64,000 nt of DNA, taken from contig CAINCZ010000142.1 of NCBI GenBank assembly GCA_903847195.1, positions 38,739 through 102,738 on the forward strand, written 5' to 3'. The translations under genes were made by a program, and so were the position numbers. The notes below the pieces were generated by a model. The model ran no database searches and was not told the DNA's origin. It worked only from the letters and a program-made list of their open reading frames with translations. Source of the stretch: an uncultured Acidobacteriota bacterium (GTDB taxonomy: Bacteria > Acidobacteriota > Terriglobia > Terriglobales > CAINCZ01). Positions 57,490-64,000 of this stretch are shown here, in pieces. The stretch's first letter is position 1, and each line of letters opens with the position of its first letter.

Positions 57490-58378
57490 ATGCGAAAGTC
57501 CCTGGGAATCCTGCTCGTGTTGCTCTGCGCGGCTTGCACCAGTGCCGCCGCCCAGACGTATCTGCTCGCCTCGCCCGCCCGCGTCGAGAACCGCCTCGGT
57601 CAGTTCGGCGGGAACGACACCAGGCGCGAACGCACGCTGAAAGACATGTTCGCCTCGGCCGGTTGCCCGCAGCTCAGCGAACAGCCGGTCAAAAGGGCTG
57701 AAGCAGCCCAACGTGATCTGCGTCCTGCCGGGAACCGGCGGCGAGGTCGTGCTGGTAGGCGCTCACTTCGACCACGTGGCGCGCGGCTCCGGCGTGGTGG
57801 ACAACTGGAGTGGCGCCTCCCTGCTCCCCAGCCTGCTCGAGAGCCTCAGCGGACAGCCGCGCCGGCACACCTTCATATTCGTCGGCTTTTCCGGGGATGA
57901 GCAGGGTGAGGTCGGATCCAACTTCTACGTCAAGCAGCTGTCACCCGGGCAGAAGTCTCATCTCCAGGCGATGGTCAATCTCGACACCTTGGGGCTGGGT
58001 CCTCCCAAGGTCTGGGCCAGCCGCGCCCACCCGATGCTGGTGCGCGCTCTGGGCATGGTCGCGCATCTGCTCAACTCTCCGCTGGCCGTCACCGACGTCG
58101 ACCAGGTCGGCAGCACCGACAGCGAGCAATTCCGCGCGCAGCAGATTCCGGCCGTAACCATCCACTCGCTCACGCAAGAGACGCTGCGGGTCCTGCACTC
58201 CCCGCACGATACGCTGAAAGAAATCAAACTGGCGGACTATTACGAGAGCTACCGGCTGGTAGCCGCCTACCTGGCATTTCTGGATGAGCAGTGGCCGCCG
58301 CCCGGGACTGGAGAAAGCCCGGGGAGAGCGGAATCACTGGTTCGGCCGTCCACCGGCGCCGCTGCCAACCCTCGTTAG
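57490..58378 (+). pseudogene. Exported M28-family aminopeptidase, frameshifted
   Basis: The 5' part (from 57490) encodes a signal peptide (MRKSLGILLVLLCAACTSAAAQ) and the start of the mature protein up to SEQPVK. The rest lies in another frame, from GLKQPNVICVLPGTGGEVVLVGAHFDHVARGSGVVDNWSGA to the end at 58378. The metal-binding pattern is M28-like: AHFDH, DNWSG, and FSGDEQGEVGS. The frames join if one A is removed from the AAAA run at 57691-57694. It is either a recent frameshift mutation or a sequencing error in a homopolymer. Confidence 0.8.
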
Positions 58379-58701
58379 CAGCCGGCCTTTTCGACCGATA
58401 GGGTGTTCCAGTCGATGACGTCCATGATCTCGTGCACCCGCGGGATGTGGCAGAGCTGCCCGAGCCGCGACCAGCAGCGGTGAATCTCCGGATCCTCATG
58501 CGCGTCGTGGCGGGCCTGTTCGTTCGTCCAGTAGCGGATGTTGATGAAGTAGGTGGGTTCGCGGCGGCTGCGCAACAGCGTGTTCCTGCTATAGCCCTTG
58601 GCTTCCATCAGCGCGTAGAGCCTATGAATCACTGCCAAAAGCTCTTCTTCATCGTTTGTCGTCGGCTCCATCACGGCAATCGAAACCAGTGGATCAGTCA
58701 T
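58375..58701 (-). CDS. ABM-domain protein (antibiotic biosynthesis monooxygenase-like)
   Basis: 108 residues from the ATG at 58701, chosen because GGAGGA lies 10 bases upstream; an ATG at 58743 is an alternative. The dimeric alpha+beta barrel pattern is visible in LVSIAVMEPTTNDEEELLAVIHRLYALMEAKGYSRNTLLRS and YFINIRYWTNEQARHDAHEDPEIHRCWSRLGQLC. Function unknown. Its stop overlaps the stop of the convergent peptidase by four bases; it may be co-transcribed with pyk upstream (50-base gap). Confidence 0.75.
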   Translation of the reverse strand: MTDPLVSIAVMEPTTNDEEELLAVIHRLYALMEAKGYSRNTLLRSRREPTYFINIRYWTNEQARHDAHEDPEIHRCWSRLGQLCHIPRVHEIMDVIDWNTLSVEKAGC

Positions 58702-58750
58702 GCAGGCACAGTCCTCCCCCCGGAGTTTTTCCGTATCGATCATCGGATTC

Positions 58751-60289
58751 TCACTGATTTCCGCGTCCGCGTAAAGAGCTAAAACGCGGAAGGTGACGCC
58801 GCTCCGCGGGTTTTTCTCCATCCGCGCCCCGCACCATCTGCAGGCGCATCAGGTTGGTCGAGCCGGAGGTCATGCGGGTGCCGGTGACCACGCCCATGAT
58901 GTCGCCCGGAGCCACCACTCCCAGTTGGCGCAACTGCTGCTCGGCAAAGTCGGAAAGTTGACCGGGTGCTTGTCCATGCTCGGCAGTCAGGGGATGCACG
59001 CCCCACAGCAGGTTGAGCCAGCGGCCCACCGTCCGGTCGGGCGTAAAGGCGTAGATCGGCGCCGGCGGCCGATACTTGGAAATCAGCCGCGCCGTGGTGC
59101 CCGTCTGCGTAAAGACGGCGATCGCTTTCATGTTCAGTTCGCGCGCGGCATGAGCCACCGACTCGCAGATCGTCTCCTCGATCGAAAGCCCTCCCGGCAC
59201 GCATCCGTCGAGCATCGGATCCGGCGCACGCCGCGCCATGTCGGCCTCGGCCTCTTCCACGATGCGCGCCATCATGGCCACCGCCTCGGCCGGGTACTGC
59301 CCAATCGCCGTTTCGCCCGATAGCATCACCGCATCCGTGCCGTCGAAAATGGCGTTCGCCACGTCGCTGGCCTCGGCGCGCGTCGGTCGCGGATGCTCGA
59401 TCATCGACTCCAGCATCTGCGTCGCGGTGATGACCGGCTTGCGGAATCTTGCGGCCCGCCGAATGATCTCTTTCTGGATGATGGGCACGCGCTCCGGCGC
59501 TAGTTCCACACCCAGGTCGCCGCGCGCCACCATGACCGCGTCGGCCACCGCCAGAATCGCGTCCAGATGCTCGATTGCCTGCGGCTTCTCCAGCTTCGCC
59601 ACCACCGGTGGAGCGCCCGCGCGATCGCCGATCAACCGCTTCAGCTCGGCCACGTCGTCGGCCGAGCGCACGAACGACAGCGCCACCAGGTCCACTCCCT
59701 GCGCCAGCGCAAACTCCAGGTCGGCGCGGTCTTTCTCCGTCAGCGACGGTACCCCTGCCGCCGCGCCGGGAATGTTGATTCCCTGGTGCTCCTTGAGCAC
59801 TCCCCCTGTCACCACCTCGCACACGAGGTCGTCGCCCGCCACGGCTACTACCCGCAGCTCCATCAGGCCGTCGGAAAGCAGCAGGCGGTCTCCGGCCTGC
59901 ACCTCGCGCGCCAGCGTGGACAGGGTCGTCGCAAACAACGCCGCCGTGCCTTCAATGTCGCGCGGCGTAATGGTGACGGTAGCGCCGGTTGTCAGCATCA
60001 CTGGAGTGTGCCCGGCAAGCCTTCCCGTCCGGATTTTCGGCCCCTGCAGATCGGCCATCAGCGCCACCGTGCGGCCCTCGGCTTCGGCCACCCGGCGCAG
60101 GCGCGCGATCATCGCGGCATGGTCGGCATGGTCGCCGTGCGAGAAGTTGAGCCGCGCCACGTCCATGCCCCGGCGCAGCAGTTCGGCCAGCATCGCATCC
60201 GTGCTGGTCGCCGGACCCAGGGTGCAAACGATCTTGGCTTTGCGAAACAAAACTCTCTCCTGAACGGGGTGGCACGATTCAGCACTCAT
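58751..60289 (-). CDS. pyk: Pyruvate kinase
   Basis: Transfers phosphate from PEP to ADP at the end of glycolysis. 512 residues. N-terminal KAKIVCTLGPATSTDAMLAELLRRGMDVARLNFSHG; Mg2+/PEP site VMVARGDLGVELAPERVPIIQKEII; MLESMIEHPRPTRAEASDVANAIFDGTDAVMLSGETAIGQYP signature. The C-terminal allosteric domain (about 370-490) is present, followed by a short extra basic tail. GGAAG precedes the ATG by 6 bases. Confidence 0.96.
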   Translation of the reverse strand: MSAESCHPVQERVLFRKAKIVCTLGPATSTDAMLAELLRRGMDVARLNFSHGDHADHAAMIARLRRVAEAEGRTVALMADLQGPKIRTGRLAGHTPVMLTTGATVTITPRDIEGTAALFATTLSTLAREVQAGDRLLLSDGLMELRVVAVAGDDLVCEVVTGGVLKEHQGINIPGAAAGVPSLTEKDRADLEFALAQGVDLVALSFVRSADDVAELKRLIGDRAGAPPVVAKLEKPQAIEHLDAILAVADAVMVARGDLGVELAPERVPIIQKEIIRRAARFRKPVITATQMLESMIEHPRPTRAEASDVANAIFDGTDAVMLSGETAIGQYPAEAVAMMARIVEEAEADMARRAPDPMLDGCVPGGLSIEETICESVAHAARELNMKAIAVFTQTGTTARLISKYRPPAPIYAFTPDRTVGRWLNLLWGVHPLTAEHGQAPGQLSDFAEQQLRQLGVVAPGDIMGVVTGTRMTSGSTNLMRLQMVRGADGEKPAERRHLPRFSSLRGRGNQ

Positions 60290-60363
60290 GATCAGCTTCC
60301 TTAGCTTTCAGGTCCGGGGACTTGGGGAGCGGCTTCGGCCCGCGCCGGACGCCACCGCCGCCA

Positions 60364-61245
60364 TCACCCGGCAGAGGCTTTGCTGTCGGGCAGGGGGGGG
60401 GCCGAGCCTGGGTCCTTGCAAGCGCCTCCGCGCGGATGGAGCAGCGCGTTGAATTCCGCGCCGATCAGCACAATGCAGGAGAAGATGTAAAGCCAGATCA
60501 GCAGCACAACCGCCGTGGCCAGAGACCCGTATACCACGCTATAGACCGCCACGCGCGACACGTACATGCCGAAGCCCAGCGTAGCCGGGAACCACACGCA
60601 GCTCGCCAGCGCCGCGCCCGGCAGCACGCTGTGCCACGGCAGCGTGCGCGGCACCGCGAAGTGGTAGATCAGCAGCATCACCGCCACGCTGGTCAACAGC
60701 CCGATGGCCCAGCGCCCCAGCGTCCACAGCAGCAGGATCAGCACCCCGACTTCGTGCTCAGTGTGCCAGAGCACCCAGGTCTCGATTACGCTGCCGAAAG
60801 CCACCAGCGCGGTGGCGAACATCAGCGGGATGCCGGCCATCAGCACCAGCCCGATGGCGATCAACCGCTCCCTGACGACGCCCCACACTTTCGGAAACTG
60901 GTAGGCGTTGCGGAAGCCCTCCATCCAGGACAGCATCGCGCCCGAGCCGGTCCACAGCGTCACCAGCGACGTGGTGACCAGAAAGCGCACGGGACGTTCC
61001 TGCGCCTTGAAAAAATACGCCTGCCCAAGTTCGGCGGCGCCGGGGGGGAAAATGCTGCCGATGGCGTGCGTGATCTCCCGGCCTAACCCCGACGCACGCG
61101 CCGAGGCCGCAAAAATCGAGGCGACCATGATCAGCGCGGGAAACATCGACAGGATGAGTGAATAGGCTGCTCCCTTCGCAACTCCAAAGGCGTCGTGACA
61201 AAAGCCGCGCCAGATAGCGAGTTTGACCAGCCGGAGAAATTTCAT
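60364..61245 (-). CDS. YihY/BrkB-family inner membrane protein
   Basis: 293 residues with about six transmembrane helices (SLILSMFPALIMVASIFAAS; RFLVTTSLVTLWTGSGAML; RLIAIGLVLMAGIPLMFATALVAFG; VLILLLWTLGRWAIGLLTSVAVMLLIYHF; LPGAALASCVWFPATLGFGMYV; TAVVLLIWLYIFSCIVLIGAEFNALLH). The ending WLYIFSCIVLIGAEFNALL is the characteristic motif of the YihY/virulence factor BrkB family. Some members have been called RNase BN historically, incorrectly. Function unsettled. Confidence 0.9.
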   Translation of the reverse strand: MKFLRLVKLAIWRGFCHDAFGVAKGAAYSLILSMFPALIMVASIFAASARASGLGREITHAIGSIFPPGAAELGQAYFFKAQERPVRFLVTTSLVTLWTGSGAMLSWMEGFRNAYQFPKVWGVVRERLIAIGLVLMAGIPLMFATALVAFGSVIETWVLWHTEHEVGVLILLLWTLGRWAIGLLTSVAVMLLIYHFAVPRTLPWHSVLPGAALASCVWFPATLGFGMYVSRVAVYSVVYGSLATAVVLLIWLYIFSCIVLIGAEFNALLHPRGGACKDPGSAPPLPDSKASAG

Positions 61246-61450
61246 AAACGTATGGCTCGGGTTAGCTTACTGTTTCCTTTCTTGACCTGCAACCGCCGAA
61301 ATCCGGGCGCGCCGCCGCCAGCCTGGGAAGTGGCTTTCCTGCGCCGCCCGCCGACCAGCGTTTCCAGCTTCCGGTTCCGCTCCCGATACCTCTATAATTC
61401 CTTTTACACTCGTTGAATTCCTGCGTTAACCGGGGATTACGGAGGACAAG

Positions 61451-61969
61451 TTGTCCCAACCTAGTGAAACTACTGCGGCCAAGCCGGCAAAGGCGGTTCT
61501 GGAAGTCACCGACATCCAGGCCCTCCTGCCTCACCGCTATCCATTCCTCCTGCTGGACCGCGTCATCGAAGTCCAGCGGCTGAAGAAGATTGTCGCCATC
61601 AAGAACGTCACCTGCAACGAGCAGTTCTTCCAGGGACACTTTCCGGGCTTCCCCATCATGCCCGGCGTGCTCATGGTCGAAGCCATCGCGCAGGCCGGCG
61701 GGGTGCTGCTGCTGACGGAGTTCACCGAGCAGGAGCGGAACGAGAAGCTGATGGTGTTCAGCGGCATCGAAAAGGCGAAGTTCCGCCGCCCGGTGGTGCC
61801 CGGCGACCAGTTGCGCATCGAGGTCGAGGTCATCGTCTGGCGCCGCCACGCGGCGAAGTTGGTGGGCAAGGTATACGTGGACGGCAAGGTCGTTTGCGAG
61901 GCCGGGATCACCTGCCGGCTGGTGCCCCGCAGCCGGGATGCCGCCGCTGCTGCCGAATCGGAAGCCTAG
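61451..61969 (+). CDS. fabZ: 3-Hydroxyacyl-ACP dehydratase
   Basis: Dehydrates 3-hydroxyacyl-ACP in fatty acid elongation and balances lipid A precursor supply. 172 residues from a TTG at 61451, with GGAGGA 4 bases upstream. The N-terminal 20 residues are an Ala/Lys-rich extension. Hot-dog fold with the catalytic histidine in NEQFFQGHFPGFPIMPGVL and the glutamate in MVEAIAQAGGVLL. lpxA follows after 24 bases, the common fabZ-lpxA arrangement. Confidence 0.94.
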   Translation: MSQPSETTAAKPAKAVLEVTDIQALLPHRYPFLLLDRVIEVQRLKKIVAIKNVTCNEQFFQGHFPGFPIMPGVLMVEAIAQAGGVLLLTEFTEQERNEKLMVFSGIEKAKFRRPVVPGDQLRIEVEVIVWRRHAAKLVGKVYVDGKVVCEAGITCRLVPRSRDAAAAAESEA

Positions 61970-61993
61970 CTGCACGGGCCGGGAAGGTTAGCG

Positions 61994-62767
61994 ATGATTC
62001 ATCCGACCGCCGTTGTCGATCCGTCGGTGAAGGTACCTGACTCCTGCCGTATCGGGCCGTATTGCATCGTGGGCGCAGGGGTCGAGTTCGGCGAGAACTG
62101 CGAACTGCGCTCCCACGTGGTGCTGGAGGGCCCCACGCGGCTGGGCAGCGGCAACGTGCTGTTTCCCTTCTGCGCCGTTGGTTGCGCGCCGCAGGACCTG
62201 AAGTACCATGGCGAACCCACCCGCCTGGAAGTCGGCGACAACAACCAGATCCGCGAATACGTGACCATCCACCGCGGCACCGCCGGCGGCGGCGCGCTCA
62301 CCCGCGTCGGCAGCAACTGCCTGTTCATGGCGTACGCCCACATCGCCCACGACTGCGTCGTCGGCGACAACGTCATCATGGCCAACGCCGCCACCCTGGC
62401 CGGCCACGTCACCATCGAAGACAACGCGGTGGTCGGCGCCTTCTGCCCGGTCCACCAGTTCGTGCGCGTGGGCTGCTACTCCTACATCGGCGGCGGCTCG
62501 GTCATCACCCAGGATGTGCTGCCCTTCTCGAAGACCGTCGCCCGGCGCGACGTTGGCGCTTACGGCATCAACTCCATCGGCCTCGAAAGGCGCGGCTTCA
62601 CCAAGGAACGCATCCGCCAGATCCACCACGCCTATAAAGTCCTGCTGGCCTCCAAGCTCAATACCACCCAGGCAGTGGCGAAGCTGAAGTCCGAAGAGAA
62701 CCTCGGACCCGACGTCGAGATGCTCATCCAGTTCATCGAATCCAGCGAGCGGGGCGTTATCAAGTAA
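61994..62767 (+). CDS. lpxA: UDP-N-acetylglucosamine O-acyltransferase
   Basis: First step of lipid A synthesis: transfers 3-hydroxyacyl from ACP to UDP-GlcNAc. 257 residues. Left-handed beta-helix hexapeptide repeats (IHPTAVVDPSVKVPDSCRIGPYCIVGAGVEFGENCELRSHVVLEGP), the catalytic histidine in the HIAHDCVVGDN segment, and the C-terminal helical domain (ERRGFTKERIRQIHHAYKVLL). It shows the organism has an outer membrane with LPS. Coupled to fabZ, with GGGAAGG before the ATG. Confidence 0.95.
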   Translation: MIHPTAVVDPSVKVPDSCRIGPYCIVGAGVEFGENCELRSHVVLEGPTRLGSGNVLFPFCAVGCAPQDLKYHGEPTRLEVGDNNQIREYVTIHRGTAGGGALTRVGSNCLFMAYAHIAHDCVVGDNVIMANAATLAGHVTIEDNAVVGAFCPVHQFVRVGCYSYIGGGSVITQDVLPFSKTVARRDVGAYGINSIGLERRGFTKERIRQIHHAYKVLLASKLNTTQAVAKLKSEENLGPDVEMLIQFIESSERGVIK

Positions 62768-62799
62768 CGCCCCCGCGCCCCTTCAATACATCAGATCTC

Positions 62800-62843
62800 G
62801 GGTGGCCCACCCTTTCGCCCGTCTTTGGCGAAGGGTGGGGATG
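62800..62843 (+). repeat. REP-like hairpin, family B (copy 2), left of the RAYT
   Basis: GGGTGGCC head, CCACCCTTTCGCC / GGCGAAGGGTGGGG stem, CGTCTTT loop, ATG tail. It lies 50 bases upstream of the RAYT start. Confidence 0.88.
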
Positions 62844-62893
62844 TTTCCCTCTTCCTCATCGACAATCCGCACTTCCAGAAGTAATCTGCTCCA

Positions 62894-63421
62894 ATGCCAT
62901 GGGGCCTGCAGCGGTTCCAGGACACGCGCGACCTGCATTACATCACCTTCACCTGTTATCATCGCGCCCCGCTGCTGGCCAGCCCCGAAGCCCGCACCTG
63001 CTTTGAATCAGTACTGGAGCGCGTGCGGCGCTGGTACGGGTTATGCGTCATCGGCTACGTGGTCATGCCCGAGCATGTTCACCTGCTGCTCAGCGAACCC
63101 GAGCGCTCCAATCTGGCCACGGCGCTGCAGATGCTGAAGCAGATTACGGCTCGCAAACTATCTACCGACCAAGGGAGCTTATGGCAGCGGCGTTACTATG
63201 ACTTCAACATCTGGGCGGAAGCTAAGAGAATCGAGAAGCTGCGCTATCTGCACCGCAACCCGGTGGCGCGGGGATTAGTTGAAAAGCCGGAAGACTGGGT
63301 CTGGAGCAGCTTTCGCCACTATGCGACTGGGCTAGAAGGCGACGTCGAAATAGGGTCGGAATGGACCGCGCGGCGGCGGGAGCGGCTGGGAATTTTGCCG
63401 GAGCTTAAACTGAGAACATGA
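62894..63421 (+). CDS. REP-associated tyrosine transposase (RAYT, Y1 HUH family)
   Basis: 175 residues. The HUH metal motif is in GYVVMPEHVHLLLSEPE (His-Val-His), and the catalytic tyrosine is in the WQRRYYDFNIWAEAKRIEKLRYLHRNPVARGLV segment, a run diagnostic for RAYTs. The first residues (LHYITFTCYHRAPLL) are the usual Y1_Tnp N-terminus. The gene is bracketed by two family B hairpins in opposite orientation (62800, 63426), with a third at 63801. RAYTs are single-copy domesticated IS200-like enzymes that bind and cut REP hairpins; target specificity here is inferred from the neighbourhood. Confidence 0.92.
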   Translation: MPWGLQRFQDTRDLHYITFTCYHRAPLLASPEARTCFESVLERVRRWYGLCVIGYVVMPEHVHLLLSEPERSNLATALQMLKQITARKLSTDQGSLWQRRYYDFNIWAEAKRIEKLRYLHRNPVARGLVEKPEDWVWSSFRHYATGLEGDVEIGSEWTARRRERLGILPELKLRT

Positions 63422-63425
63422 ACAG

Positions 63426-63466
63426 CCCCACCCTTCGCCAAAACCGGGCGAAAGGGTGGGCCACCC
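63426..63466 (-). repeat. REP-like hairpin, family B (copy 3), right of the RAYT, inverted
   Basis: Read on the minus strand it is GGGTGGCC + CCACCCTTTCGCC / GGCGAAGGGTGGGG with a CGGTTTT loop, starting 4 bases after the RAYT stop. It is inverted relative to copy 2, so the two copies bracket the gene. Confidence 0.88.
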
Positions 63467-63537
63467 GCGACTGGTACGCGCAACACGTGGCGATATCGCG
63501 AGACACGCTAACGGCGAAGGCATTTGTTGGTTCCTTC

Positions 63538-63741
63538 ATGAATTGGAAGAATGATGTTCTGGAGCGCCTGAAAGCAAAGAAGGCCTTGCCGCTTCCATCC
63601 GCAACTGACATTGATAAGATGACTTTGGGACACCTTTTCTCGTCTTTACGTCTATCTCACCTGTTGACGTTGATTGCCCTACTGATCGCCTACACTGGTT
63701 TCATCGTTACCATACTCGTTCGAGTACTCGCGAAACCATAA
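63538..63741 (+). CDS. Small single-pass membrane protein
   Basis: 67 residues from the ATG at 63538 (a longer frame from 63418 reads through the hairpin). A charged N-terminal half (MNWKNDVLERLKAKK), then one transmembrane helix (LLTLIALLIAYTGFIVTILV). Base composition is AT-richer than in neighbouring genes. It may be a fragment of a larger gene interrupted by the repeats. Unrecognised. Confidence 0.35.
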   Translation: MNWKNDVLERLKAKKALPLPSATDIDKMTLGHLFSSLRLSHLLTLIALLIAYTGFIVTILVRVLAKP

Positions 63742-63800
63742 GCGCACAGTCTCTGTCTCTAGTTCTGAATGACACGAGTGGAGTTGGGCTGGCGGGTGGC

Positions 63801-63844
63801 GGGTGGCCCACCCTTTCGCCCGCCTTTGGCGCAGGGTGGGGATG
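63801..63844 (+). repeat. REP-like hairpin, family B (copy 4)
   Basis: GGGTGGCC head, CCACCCTTTCGCC / GGCGCAGGGTGGGG stem with one mismatch, CGCCTTT loop, ATG tail. It lies between the RAYT locus and the IS end. Confidence 0.85.
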
Positions 63845-63881
63845 TAAGCTGAAATACCCCTAGTGGAGTGCGGCATTCAGA

Positions 63882-64000
63882 TTAACGATTATCCAGGGCC
63901 AACCGGGCGCGCTTAACCTTTTCCAGAATGTCAGAAGCTTTGGCGGTCCAGATGAAGGGCTTTGGCTTTTCGTTGTGCTTGTCGATGTAGTCGCCGATGG
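63882..64000 (-). mobile_element. 3' end of an IS630-type transposase gene, cut by window edge
   Basis: The last 39 codons on the minus strand read IGDYIDKHNEKPKPFIWTAK and end in LEKVKRARLALDNR, stop at 63884-63882. This is the C-terminal pattern of IS630-family DDE transposases (FxWTA...ILxKVxRAR). The rest of the element, its other end and any target duplication lie outside the window. Confidence 0.75.

Overview
The window reads as a piece of chromosome from a GC-rich Gram-negative bacterium, most likely an Acidobacteriota (Terriglobia/Koribacter-like). That placement is inferred from lipid A synthesis (lpxA/fabZ), a futalosine-pathway menaquinone gene (mqnD), many small secreted proteins, and intergenic hairpins together with the dispersed GTCATTCCGAGCG element. 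No rRNA, tRNA or CRISPR was seen.

Layout. Positions 1-8.2 kb (minus strand) hold one aspartate-family/branched-chain amino acid operon, lysC-ilvB-ilvN-ilvC-hom-thrC-thrB (thrB is cut by the left edge). It is preceded by a 39-codon Thr/Val/Ile-rich leader ORF and a leader RNA with protector, antiterminator and terminator helices, which is the classic layout of ribosome-mediated attenuation. proC follows (minus), then glutamate synthase gltB-gltD (plus). From 15.7 to 19.6 kb are a LysR regulator and a methionine unit metY-metX; the metY leader holds a SAM-II riboswitch match and a downstream intrinsic terminator. From 19.7 to 30.2 kb are secreted and membrane proteins, a nitroreductase, a geranylgeranyl-reductase-type flavoprotein, a MacB/FtsX-type ABC exporter, a thioredoxin-like/VKOR disulfide pair and 2-oxoglutarate dehydrogenase E1.

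From 30.2 to 37.5 kb are a DEAD-box helicase, an Uup-like ABC-F ATPase, a SAM methyltransferase, mqnD and several orphans. From 38.3 to 44.3 kb lies a formate dehydrogenase module: a NuoE-NuoF-ferredoxin fusion, a NuoG-N-terminus-like protein, a HydN-like ferredoxin and an FdhF catalytic subunit with an in-frame UGA (selenocysteine) followed by a bacterial SECIS-like hairpin. These are probably one NAD-linked formate dehydrogenase / CO2 reductase complex.

From 44.5 to 58.4 kb are a YhaM-type nuclease, a HAD hydrolase, a GGDEF-histidine kinase-receiver hybrid, a NarL/GAF-kinase two-component pair, aroC, def-fmt-rsmB, an M49-like metallopeptidase and a frameshifted M28 peptidase. From 58.4 to 64 kb are an ABM-domain protein, pyruvate kinase, a YihY/BrkB membrane protein, fabZ-lpxA, a REP-associated tyrosine transposase (RAYT) bracketed by oppositely oriented copies of a hairpin, and the 3' end of an IS630-type transposase.

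At least thirteen intergenic hairpins share one design: a GGTG-type head, a stem of family-specific sequence and a short loop. They look like a REP-like repertoire, and the RAYT near the right end is the obvious candidate to have spread some of them.
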